Origin: Flavobacteriales bacterium
GTDB lineage: Bacteria > Bacteroidota > Bacteroidia > Flavobacteriales > Flavobacteriaceae
Assembly (NCBI GenBank): GCA_027008965.1
Contig: JALVDN010000436.1
Location: forward strand, 1-6,323
Length of the DNA: 6,323 nt
Direction: 5' to 3'
Part shown: positions 1-5,675 of the stretch, piece by piece
Layout of the letters: every line of letters begins with the position of its first letter
Numbering within the stretch: the first letter of the stretch is position 1
Notes under the pieces: model-generated
What the model saw: the letters and a program-made list of their open reading frames with translations, nothing else
Databases searched by the model: none
Told to the model about the DNA's origin: nothing
Translations under genes and position numbers: made by a program

Positions 1-11
1 CGCTGGGCTTC

Positions 12-45
12 GCCTTCAAAAGGATACCACTTCGCCCGCCGGCGC
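12..45 (-). repeat. 34-base repeat, left copy (inverted relative to 5499-5532)
   Basis: Read on the minus strand, this stretch matches 5499-5532 read on the plus strand at 33 of 34 positions; the single difference pairs position 27 with 5517. It is GC-rich at its inner end, where it contains the 8-base palindrome CGCCGGCG, and ends with a small CCTT/AAGG hairpin. It lies about 30 bases beyond the stop codon of the metallophosphoesterase gene. Outside the 34 bases the two copies diverge, although a short similar stretch (AAGC.C) suggests the homology may continue with gaps. The window edge, 11 bases further out, hides the rest of this copy. The match length makes chance very unlikely; the identity of the element is unknown. 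Confidence 0.9.
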
Positions 46-55
46 ATTTTTAATA

Positions 56-83
56 GAGAAAAGAACATAAAATTCTTTATCTC
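56..83 (-). other. AT-rich stem-loop at the 3' end of the Plug/phosphoesterase operon
   Basis: Bases 56-65 can pair with 73-83, giving ten base pairs with one bulged A and a 7-base loop. The stop codon of the metallophosphoesterase (77-79) lies inside the stem. On the minus-strand transcript the stem is followed by UAUUAAAAA rather than a U-run, and the stem is almost all A-U and G-A/C-U rich. It could therefore slow or protect a 3' end, but it is a poor intrinsic terminator. No better terminator is visible between this gene and the window edge. Confidence 0.3.
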
Positions 84-568
84 TTTTTCTCCACCACTTT
101 CAATTCTTTGGGCTTTCCGTTCTCCACTTCCAACAAAATCATAGTTCGCACACGATGAAATCCCGATTTACCCGCCGCCCCCGGATTGATATGCAATAAT
201 TTGTTTTTTTTGTCATGCATCACCTTCAAAATATGCGAATGCCCCGTCACAAAAATATCCGGATCAAATTGTTGAATCAACTCCTTGGCACGTTTTGTAT
301 ACCTTCCCGGATATCCTCCAATGTGCAAAATAAGAACCTTCAACCCCTCCGACTCAAAAAAATCATATTCCGGATAAACCGACCGCACATCTTGACCGTC
401 TATATTTCCATAAACCGCATGCAAGGGTGCATGTTCCGATAGCGCATCGGCCACTTTCAAATTTCCTATGTCGCCGGCATGCCAGATTTCATCCGCATCA
501 CGGGCGTATTTGTCTATAAAATCATCATAGGTTCCGTGTGTGTCCGAAAGGATGAGAATTTTTTTCAT
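77..568 (-). CDS. YfcE/MJ0936-type metallophosphoesterase
   Basis: This 163-residue protein is a complete small calcineurin-like phosphoesterase of the YfcE/MJ0936 family, cytoplasmic and without a signal peptide. The metal-binding motifs are in order: D9-x-H11 in SDTHG, G32-D33 in HAGDIGN, G54-N55-x-D57, H82 in LILHIGG, and G109-H110-S-H112. The closing NPGAAGKSGFH block (128-138) matches the form common in Bacteroidota members. Family enzymes hydrolyse phosphodiesters in vitro with two bound metals (often Mn2+); the natural substrate is usually unknown and nothing here fixes it. The start is supported by MKKILILSDTHG, the normal beginning of the family. The ATG overlaps the stop region of the Plug gene by four bases (565-568), so it is the last gene of the DUF456-Plug-phosphoesterase operon and is probably translationally coupled. 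Any link to secretion is only by position. Confidence 0.93.
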   Translation of the reverse strand: MKKILILSDTHGTYDDFIDKYARDADEIWHAGDIGNLKVADALSEHAPLHAVYGNIDGQDVRSVYPEYDFFESEGLKVLILHIGGYPGRYTKRAKELIQQFDPDIFVTGHSHILKVMHDKKNKLLHINPGAAGKSGFHRVRTMILLEVENGKPKELKVVEKKR

Positions 569-1806
569 CGCAAGGGTTTGGATACGGCTTGTCCCATTCC
601 CAATACTCGTGTATATCTTCCGCCGGGTTCTTTATAATAAATCAATACCGTATATCTGTTTTCGGTTTGTGAGAATCCGGGAGAAACACACTTCCAGTTG
701 ATACTTCCATCCGGGTTTTTCCCCACATAAAAATAGTCATAATGTCCTTGCTTGAGCAGTAAGGTTGTTTCGTAGAAACCGGTTAGCTTGTTATAAGTCA
801 GCCGGTGCCTTTCGTCGGGGTGCCAATGGTTAAAACGGCCTGTCACATAAAGGGGTTCATCCGTTTTGACTGCATCGGGATGCAAGCGGAAAACCACTTG
901 AACATAGTCGGCTTCAACCCCGGGTTCTGACCCCTGTTTGGTGTCAATGATAAACGAACCGTCAATGTCACGATAATCCGAATATTGTGAAAAATAATAA
1001 GCAGGCCTTAAATAAAAATAATAATCTTCCTTGCCGCGAATACTGTCCACGCCCGGATTATAACCCCTCAAATCTCTCGACTGAAAAGATAAAAATTCAT
1101 TGCCTCCCCAAAATAAACCTCGTTCCGGATCGCGATATTCCAGTTTGTTTCCTGCATCAAAAGTGGGTAATTCAAATCTCCTTGCCTCCAAAAGATTTTC
1201 ATTTTTCAAAACAACGGGCTTCAAATAAGCATTTTGAATGCGTCCGGCATTTCCGGTATGCACGGTGAAAGTGACCCACTGATGTGTTTTGAGTTTATCC
1301 ACTTGTTGCGGATATTGAACTTTCACGCTCACGGGAAGAACATTTTCATAAAAAACCACCGGAAAATTGAAAACCGTTTCATCATCTTCATTCAAAATTT
1401 CTATCAAATAATTTCCCGACAATTTGATGCGGGTTTGCGGATTGGGAATTTGAAAAGTATAATGCGTGTAACTATACAACGTTGCCACACTGTTTTCGGC
1501 TTGTTGAATCATATCCGAATCAAAACCGTCAATATATTCCGAAGGTACAAGAGAAGACGGTTTCCAGTTTTCATCAAACCTTTTAATCCGGTAATAATAG
1601 GTTTTCTCGTCTCCTTCCAAATCATCAAAAGATATAAAAACCGGTTGACCGATCCGCGCAATGGTATGTTTGTAAGGATAATCGTTTACACTGGCCATGG
1701 CGGTTCCGATATATTCTGGAGGATAAACCATTAATCCGTTGAGTTGACTTTGTAAAATTTGCATTCCTGCAAACCAAATAAAGAAAAGTTTTTTCTTGAA
1801 CGGCAT
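565..1806 (-). CDS. Type IX secretion system Plug protein (DUF5103)
   Basis: This 413-residue protein matches the DUF5103 family, which includes the Plug protein found bound to the periplasmic end of the SprA translocon of the Flavobacterium T9SS. Visible family blocks are the first domain with SFDDLEGDEKTYYYRI (59-74), SEYIDGFDSD (89-98), YTHYTFQIPN (113-122) and KLSGNYL (128-134). The middle part has FWGGNEFLSFQSRDLRG (232-248). The C-terminal beta domain has DIDGSFII (280-287), DYVQVVFRL (300-308), LYVTGRFNHW (319-328) and TGFYETTLLLKQGHYDYFY (342-360). The GRFNHW turn resembles immunoglobulin-like glycogen-binding folds, but no sugar binding is implied. Residues 1-20 form a weak signal peptide (KKK, hydrophobic stretch, cut near LQSQ), consistent with a periplasmic site. 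It shares one base with the DUF456 stop codon and overlaps the phosphoesterase by four. Family length is usually about 400-430 residues, so the gene looks complete. Confidence 0.92.
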   Translation of the reverse strand: MPFKKKLFFIWFAGMQILQSQLNGLMVYPPEYIGTAMASVNDYPYKHTIARIGQPVFISFDDLEGDEKTYYYRIKRFDENWKPSSLVPSEYIDGFDSDMIQQAENSVATLYSYTHYTFQIPNPQTRIKLSGNYLIEILNEDDETVFNFPVVFYENVLPVSVKVQYPQQVDKLKTHQWVTFTVHTGNAGRIQNAYLKPVVLKNENLLEARRFELPTFDAGNKLEYRDPERGLFWGGNEFLSFQSRDLRGYNPGVDSIRGKEDYYFYLRPAYYFSQYSDYRDIDGSFIIDTKQGSEPGVEADYVQVVFRLHPDAVKTDEPLYVTGRFNHWHPDERHRLTYNKLTGFYETTLLLKQGHYDYFYVGKNPDGSINWKCVSPGFSQTENRYTVLIYYKEPGGRYTRVLGMGQAVSKPLR

Positions 1807-2294
1807 TATGAAAAGATTTGAATGGCTTGGTTGAAGAATATGTATGCTAAATATAAAGTGACGGCCAATTTCAGTCCGGTGGAAAAAACAAATCCTATCA
1901 AAGAGCCCATAGCGGCTTTTATCGCAACATCGGATTTTTGTTGTTTGATCAGTTCTCCTATAAGCGCACCTAAAAAGGGTCCTACAATCACCCCGAATGG
2001 GATGGGTGCTATCAACCCAATGAGTAATCCGATTGTGGCACCGTAAACACCATACTTAGAACCGCCGAATTTTTTGGTTCCCAATGCCGGAATGATAAAA
2101 TCAAGCGCGTGGACAACCACAACCACCCCGAATGTGGTCCAGATAAGCTCGGAACTCACATCAAAACGGTCGGTCCAATCCAGTAACAATAATGAAAACC
2201 ATGCCAGTATTGGGCCCGGCAAAACGGGGAGAATACATCCTATGATTCCCAGAAGAATAAAAATGATACCTAAAATAATTAATGCAATGTCCAT
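1806..2294 (-). CDS. DUF456 family inner-membrane protein
   Basis: This 162-residue protein belongs to DUF456, a widespread bacterial integral membrane family of unknown function. The start MDIALIILG followed by GIIGCILPVLPGPILAW (16-32) is the family's N-terminal signature. Hydrophobic segments lie near residues 3-20, 21-39, 50-71, 82-115 (long and glycine-rich, with GVIVGPFLGALIGE at 101-114, perhaps a re-entrant hairpin or two short helices) and 126-156. The central glycine spacing (GxxxG, Gx3G) suggests tight helix packing. It is the first gene of the operon with Plug and the metallophosphoesterase; its TAA and the Plug ATG overlap as TAATG. A terminator lies immediately upstream, so the operon needs its own promoter. 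No charged residues suggest a specific transport activity, and I assign none. Confidence 0.9.
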   Translation of the reverse strand: MDIALIILGIIFILLGIIGCILPVLPGPILAWFSLLLLDWTDRFDVSSELIWTTFGVVVVVHALDFIIPALGTKKFGGSKYGVYGATIGLLIGLIAPIPFGVIVGPFLGALIGELIKQQKSDVAIKAAMGSLIGFVFSTGLKLAVTLYLAYIFFNQAIQIFS

Positions 2295-2298
2295 ATTT

Positions 2299-2306
2299 CA
2301 AATTTA
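2299..2306 (-). promoter_or_regulatory. Candidate -7 promoter box upstream of the DUF456 gene
   Basis: The minus strand reads TAAATTTG here, an exact fit to the Bacteroidota -7 consensus TAnnTTTG, only four bases before the ATG at 2294. With a 19-base spacer, TTA at 2328-2326 lies where a TTG -33 box would be expected, inside the loop of the preceding terminator. If it is used, the transcript would begin at or very near the start codon. The match could also be a by-product of the terminator's T-run followed by AAATTTG, so this is tentative. Confidence 0.35.
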
Positions 2307-2339
2307 AAAAAAAACCGGTAGGAAATAACCTGCCGGTTT
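2306..2339 (-). terminator. Rho-independent terminator after the small helical protein gene
   Basis: On the minus strand, AAACCGGCAGG (2339-2329) pairs with CCTACCGGTTT (2322-2312) around a 6-base loop. There are ten base pairs with one internal A-C mismatch. A run of nine T residues on the minus strand (2314-2306) begins within the lower stem. The plus strand has no T-run after the hairpin, so it acts in the minus direction. It lies 29 bases beyond the stop of the 2369-2758 gene and just before the DUF456 start, and so separates the two transcription units. Confidence 0.85.
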
Positions 2340-2368
2340 ATGATGTAGAAAAAATAATGCCAAATCTT

Positions 2369-2758
2369 TTATTTTTCCAACCATTCGGTGAAAAAATCCA
2401 TCATTTCTTCTTTCAAATCATAATGCAACCTGATGTAGGTGCGCATTTCTTCACGCAAAGGTTGTTGTTCACGATAAAGCCTTCCGTCAAGAGGTTCGTT
2501 CAAATCGGCGGTTTTCAAATTCAACCTTTTTTCTTTGATTTTATGTAGAAGGTCTGAAATGACTTTTCTCTCACGTAAGATTTTATTTTGATATTGTTCC
2601 AATTTCATCATGGCTTCTTTGGTCAAATCCTTTCTTTTGGCAATTTCTTCCAGTTTTTCTTGAAAAGAGTCCATTTCATCACGGTGAAATTTCAATTCTC
2701 TTTTCCAGGTGTCCAGATTAAACTCCAAATCACTTAAATAATTAAGTTTTTTTTCCAT
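2369..2758 (-). CDS. Small helical (coiled-coil-like) protein of unknown function
   Basis: I do not recognise this 129-residue protein. It is very rich in charged residues (K, E, R, D) and in leucine, with few prolines or glycines. The stretch 1-80 can form long amphipathic helices of coiled-coil type. A short break at residues 83-91 (TADLNEPLD) is followed by a second helical part ending in FFTEWLEK. There is no signal peptide, membrane segment or cysteine, so it is probably cytoplasmic. The ATG at 2758 is preferred because the same frame upstream runs only through AT-rich intergenic DNA and would need a TTG start overlapping the previous gene. It follows the cyclophilin-FKBP gene by 64 bases, has a possible promoter of its own, and ends at a strong terminator. 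It may be the last gene of the GldI transcript or a single-gene unit. Confidence 0.8.
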   Translation of the reverse strand: MEKKLNYLSDLEFNLDTWKRELKFHRDEMDSFQEKLEEIAKRKDLTKEAMMKLEQYQNKILRERKVISDLLHKIKEKRLNLKTADLNEPLDGRLYREQQPLREEMRTYIRLHYDLKEEMMDFFTEWLEK

Positions 2759-2782
2759 AACTGTTGATGTTTTAATTTTAAT

Positions 2783-2813
2783 TAAAGATAACAAAATTGA
2801 TGAATAAAACCAG
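2783..2813 (-). promoter_or_regulatory. Weak candidate promoter for the small helical protein gene
   Basis: On the minus strand, CTG (2813-2811) is followed after 20 bases by TATCTTTA (2790-2783). This resembles the Bacteroidota pair TTG - 19 to 21 bases - TAnnTTTG with one mismatch in each box. The -7 box lies 24 bases before the ATG at 2758, and the 64-base gap lacks any terminator. The region is very AT-rich, so such a match may be chance. Confidence 0.3.
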
Positions 2814-2822
2814 GTACGAATA

Positions 2823-3869
2823 TCATTTTTTTCCAACTTTCACCAACTCCACTTCAAAGATTAAATCCGTATTGGGAGGTATCACTCCACCGGCTCCTCT
2901 TTCTCCATAGGCCAGATAGGAAGGAATAAATAAAACCGCTTTTTCGCCTTCTCTTAATTGTAAAATACCTTCATCCCATCCTTGAATGACTTGCCCTTTA
3001 CCCACTTTAAATTCAAAAGGAATACCTCTTTTGAGCGATGAATCAAACACACGTCCGTCTTCAAAATAACCTGTATAATGTACCTGAACCACTTGTCCGG
3101 CCACAGGCTTTTTTCCTTCCGTGGTTTTGATTCTATAAATTTTCAATCCCGAAGGAAGACTGTCGGCTTGTTTTTTCCATTCGGCAAATTGCTTGGCTTT
3201 TTCCATGGCTTGTTGTTTGTTTTTTTGTTCTTGTGCTTGTTTTTCTTTCATGTAATCGGAGAAAACTTTCACGGCATCGAATTTTTTGGCTTCTTTTCCT
3301 TTTCTGATAATTTCAATGGAATTGATTTTGTCGCCTTGTTTGATGTTCATGGCAATGTCCATACCTTTCACCACTTTTCCGAATGCACTGTATCGTCCGT
3401 CTAACCAAGGTGTATCGGCCAATGTGATAAAAAACTGACTGCCGTTGGTATCGGGACCGGCATTGGCCATGGAGATGGTTCCTTTGGTGTGTTTCAAATC
3501 ACTGATTTCATTTTTGAATTCATACCCCGGCCCACCTTCGCCGTTGCCCAGCGGATCACCTGCTTGGATGACGAAATCCCTGTCGTCTCCGTTGGCTTTG
3601 CTGATGACCCGGTGAAAAGTCAATCCGTCATAAAATTTTTTGTTTTTATATTCGGGTGCTACAAAAGGGTTGGTACCTTCGGCCAATGTAACGAAGTTGG
3701 CCACCGTCACCGGTGCTTTCTCGGGCATGAGTTTCACTACAATATCTCCTTTTTCGGTGTGAATCATTCCATACAAACCGGCTTCCAAATCCTTGTATTT
3801 TTGGGTTTTACAGGAAGCAAATAAGATAAAGACACTCATCAGTAGTAAAAATTTTAAACTATTTTTCAT
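2823..3869 (-). CDS. Cyclophilin-FKBP fusion peptidyl-prolyl isomerase, lipoprotein
   Basis: This 348-residue protein joins two unrelated prolyl isomerase families. Residues 1-20 form a lipoprotein signal ending in FASC, so Cys20 is probably lipidated and the enzyme faces the periplasm or outer membrane. Residues 33-190 are a cyclophilin domain with TFHRV (Arg87, catalytic), FVIQAGDP (Gln102), GSQFFIT (Phe147) and WLDGRYSAFG (Trp155). Residues 200-240 are a lysine/glutamine-rich helical linker. Residues 242-346 are an FKBP domain with VHYTGYF (Tyr265), FDSS (Asp276), VIQGWDEG (Val294, Ile295, Trp298), SYLAYGERG (Tyr321) and IFEVELV (Phe338). By comparison with CypA and FKBP12, the main pocket residues of both domains are present, so both are predicted active. 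Such dual-family immunophilins are known from Flavobacterium. The start overlaps the end of gldI by 11 bases, indicating coupled translation. Confidence 0.94.
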   Translation of the reverse strand: MKNSLKFLLLMSVFILFASCKTQKYKDLEAGLYGMIHTEKGDIVVKLMPEKAPVTVANFVTLAEGTNPFVAPEYKNKKFYDGLTFHRVISKANGDDRDFVIQAGDPLGNGEGGPGYEFKNEISDLKHTKGTISMANAGPDTNGSQFFITLADTPWLDGRYSAFGKVVKGMDIAMNIKQGDKINSIEIIRKGKEAKKFDAVKVFSDYMKEKQAQEQKNKQQAMEKAKQFAEWKKQADSLPSGLKIYRIKTTEGKKPVAGQVVQVHYTGYFEDGRVFDSSLKRGIPFEFKVGKGQVIQGWDEGILQLREGEKAVLFIPSYLAYGERGAGGVIPPNTDLIFEVELVKVGKK

Positions 3870-4434
3870 GTTTATTCTGTTTTTTGGTTATTTTCAAAAT
3901 CTTTAAATGCATTCTTAAAGGTGTATTTCCGGGAATTTGATCGCCATCACCCAACAGGCCGTATCCCGCATACGAAGGTACAAGAAAAATTCCTTCTTCG
4001 CCTTCACGGAGCAACTTCACGGCTTCACGAAATCCGAAAAAATATTCTTCTTTGTCCGTGACATAATCACGTATACCTGTGTCTTTAAAATCATAAATCG
4101 TATCACCGTTAATGTATTGCAAGGAGTAGGTGAGGGTGACCACATCGCCTTCTTCGGGTCGTAAGGTATCTTTTTCATTGGTTTTTACACGATACCACCA
4201 CATGCCGATTCCCGTGGGCAAATATTGATGTATGGTATCGGTTTTCATAATGGAGTCAAACCATTTTTGTTCAATGTTATAAAGTACTTTATTAAACCTG
4301 ATGGACTGTGAAAAATCGTGTCGGTAGGTGTGATAAACCGGAGGTCTCGGCTTGAGTTCTTCCCGGCATGAGATCAAGAAAAAAATCAGCATGAATATGG
4401 ATAAAATTTTATTCAGTTGCATTTTTGATTTCAT
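3859..4434 (-). CDS. gldI: GldI, gliding motility/T9SS-associated FKBP-type lipoprotein
   Basis: This 191-residue protein matches GldI, a lipoprotein needed for gliding motility in Flavobacterium johnsoniae and presumed to help fold envelope or T9SS components. The signal peptide ends in LISC with Cys23. A GldI-like spacer follows, with the characteristic YLPTGIGMWWYRV (71-83) before the FKBP fold. That fold shows GDVVTLTYSL (96-105), DTIYD (111-115), DKEEYFFGFREAVKLLREGEEGIF (127-150 in parts), VPSYAGYGLLGDGDQIPGNTPL (152-173 in parts) and a final KIL strand. The FKBP12 floor tryptophan is replaced by Phe135, while Tyr103 and Tyr158 are kept, so catalysis may be weak. The ATG at 4434 overlaps the DHH gene by 26 bases; a second ATG at 4422 would shorten the protein by four residues and fits equally well. 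The DHH-gldI-isomerase order is familiar from Flavobacteriia. Confidence 0.9.
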   Translation of the reverse strand: MKSKMQLNKILSIFMLIFFLISCREELKPRPPVYHTYRHDFSQSIRFNKVLYNIEQKWFDSIMKTDTIHQYLPTGIGMWWYRVKTNEKDTLRPEEGDVVTLTYSLQYINGDTIYDFKDTGIRDYVTDKEEYFFGFREAVKLLREGEEGIFLVPSYAGYGLLGDGDQIPGNTPLRMHLKILKITKKQNKHEK

Positions 4435-5434
4435 TACAATGTTCTTTTACTGCTTTTTCAAAAGCTTGAACGGCTTCTTCCAAACTTCCGTAAAAATTTC
4501 CGCCGGCCGCATTTTGATGTCCGCCGCCACCGAAATATTGTGCGGAGAAATCGTTGACATTAAATTTTCCCTTGGATCGGAGCGAAAGTCTTATTTTATT
4601 TTCATCGGGTTTTTCGGTGATCAAAGCGGTCAAATGGATATTCTCAAGCGAAAGTCCATAGTTTACAATTCCTTCGGTCATCCCCGGTTGATAGTTATAT
4701 TTTTCCAGGGTTTCTTTATCTAAAGCAATATAGGATGCTCCGCAATCTTCAATAATTTTCATTCTTTTCAATGCTTCGGCAAGCAATTGTATTTTATCAA
4801 ACGAATTGACATCGTAAATATTGGAATGTATTTGTGCATTTTCGGCTCCGTGTTCAATCAAATCCGCAATGATCCGGTGGGTTTGTCCTGTGGTTTTATC
4901 AAATTTGAAAGAGCCTGTGTCGGTTAAAATGCCGGTGTAGAGTTGTGTGGCCGCATCTTTGTCCAAGGGGCCCAACCCGGCTTTTTGAATAAATTCATAA
5001 ACGATTTCGGCTGTGGAAGCTTTAGACGGGTCGGAAAATATGTAGTGAATGCGTTTGTCGGGATTCAGGTGATGGTCTAACATCACCATGGTTTTTTGAT
5101 CAATCAACTGTTCCAGCACGGCGGCAAGAAATTTTCCCGTTCTTTCAAATTTATTATGGTCAAGCATAAAAATCAAATCCGCATTTTCCAATGCTTGCCG
5201 GGCTTGTTCAGACGAAGTATCGGCACGCAGGATTTGACGGCTACCCGGGAGCCATTGCAAATAATCCGGAATGGCATCGGGAGAAATCACGATCACCTGT
5301 TTGCCTTTTTTTTCCAAAACAGTTTTCAAGGCCAAAGCCGAACCCACGGCATCGCCGTCGGGGGACTTATGAAAAAGTAAGGCTATTCGCCGGGCCCGGT
5401 TGAGTTTATCTATAAGCGATGAGGGTATTTCCAT
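4409..5434 (-). CDS. DHH/DHHA1 phosphoesterase, NrnA-like (oligoribonuclease / pAp phosphatase family)
   Basis: This 341-residue protein has the complete architecture of the NrnA type of DHH phosphoesterase. The N-terminal catalytic domain shows HKSPDGDAVGSALAL (22-36; His22, Asp26, Asp28), LDHN (91-94), LDHH (119-122; the DHH motif Asp120-His121-His122), STAEIVYEF (140-148) and TGILTDTGSF (167-176). The C-terminal DHHA1 substrate-binding domain carries LSLRSKG (283-289) and GGGGHQNAAGG (302-312). NrnA enzymes degrade short oligoribonucleotides and dephosphorylate 3'-phosphoadenosine 5'-phosphate with Mn2+; some relatives act on cyclic dinucleotide products, so the exact substrate is open. 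There is no signal peptide, so it is cytoplasmic. It is the first gene of its operon and overlaps gldI, although no functional link with the lipoprotein isomerases downstream is evident. Confidence 0.93.
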   Translation of the reverse strand: MEIPSSLIDKLNRARRIALLFHKSPDGDAVGSALALKTVLEKKGKQVIVISPDAIPDYLQWLPGSRQILRADTSSEQARQALENADLIFMLDHNKFERTGKFLAAVLEQLIDQKTMVMLDHHLNPDKRIHYIFSDPSKASTAEIVYEFIQKAGLGPLDKDAATQLYTGILTDTGSFKFDKTTGQTHRIIADLIEHGAENAQIHSNIYDVNSFDKIQLLAEALKRMKIIEDCGASYIALDKETLEKYNYQPGMTEGIVNYGLSLENIHLTALITEKPDENKIRLSLRSKGKFNVNDFSAQYFGGGGHQNAAGGNFYGSLEEAVQAFEKAVKEHCNEIKNATE

Positions 5435-5464
5435 GCAATCAAATACACTTGCGTTTTAAGTAAA

Positions 5465-5472
5465 CAAATTTA
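5465..5472 (-). promoter_or_regulatory. Candidate -7 promoter box of the DHH-gldI-isomerase operon
   Basis: The minus strand reads TAAATTTG, an exact fit to the Bacteroidota -7 consensus, 30 bases before the ATG at 5434. It sits in an AT-rich segment (5435-5498) between the repeat element and the gene. A clear TTG -33 box at 19-21 bases is not visible; the nearest TTG is only 12 bases upstream (5487-5485) and a GTG lies 23 bases upstream. A promoter is needed here because the carboxylase gene is separated from this operon by a large hairpin. Confidence 0.45.
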
Positions 5473-5498
5473 CATTAAAATTATCAATTTCTTTACAC

Positions 5499-5532
5499 GC
5501 GCCGGCGGGCGAAGTGTTATCCTTTTGAAGGC
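5499..5532 (+). repeat. 34-base repeat, right copy (inverted relative to 12-45)
   Basis: Read on the plus strand, this is the same 34-base sequence as 45-12 read on the minus strand, with one difference at 5517. It begins at the GCGCCGGCG end, next to the DHH promoter region, and its other end (CCTTTTGAAGGC) runs straight into the large hairpin at 5530-5616. It therefore looks like the head of a longer intergenic element whose tail points away from the seven-gene block. The local base composition is much richer in G+C than the flanking promoter DNA. Confidence 0.9.
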
Positions 5533-5616
5533 TAAAAGCTCATTTTTGTTTGCCGGAGGAGGCTCCGAGCTTGACGAGGAGACCCCGCACGGCAACTTAC
5601 AAAAATGCTTTGAGCC
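5530..5616. repeat. Large imperfect inverted repeat (hairpin) in the intergenic element
   Basis: Left arm 5530-5555 and right arm 5590-5616 are complementary as GGCT-AAAGC-ATTTTTGT-TTGCCG on the left strand. They have one mismatch and two small indels (TC at 5540-5541 and a 3-base bulge near 5597). The 34-base interior contains a second hairpin, CGGAG (5554-5558) with CTCCG (5563-5567), which competes for the inner end of the long stem. The structure can form on either strand and could terminate or stabilise the carboxylase transcript, but neither strand shows a proper U-run after it. No protein is encoded here. The palindromic design, joined to a repeat found elsewhere in the window, suggests a dispersed extragenic element. 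Confidence 0.7.
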
Positions 5617-5675
5617 GAAAAAGATTTAAACGGAGCACGCCATCAGGCGCCCGAAAAATAAACATGAAAATAATT

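Noticed and set aside
987..1734. Plus-strand open frames at 987-1268 and 1234-1734
   Set aside because: They lie antisense to the Plug gene, whose family blocks are unmistakable along the whole length, and their predicted peptides have no recognisable domain.
2759..2836. N-terminal extension of the small helical protein to a TTG start at 2836
   Set aside because: It would overlap the end of the cyclophilin-FKBP gene, translate AT-rich promoter-like DNA into an unconvincing peptide, and bypass the good ATG at 2758.
12..5532. Insertion sequence or composite transposon bounded by the inverted repeats
   Set aside because: No transposase, integrase or target-site duplication can be seen, and the enclosed genes are core Flavobacteriia functions.
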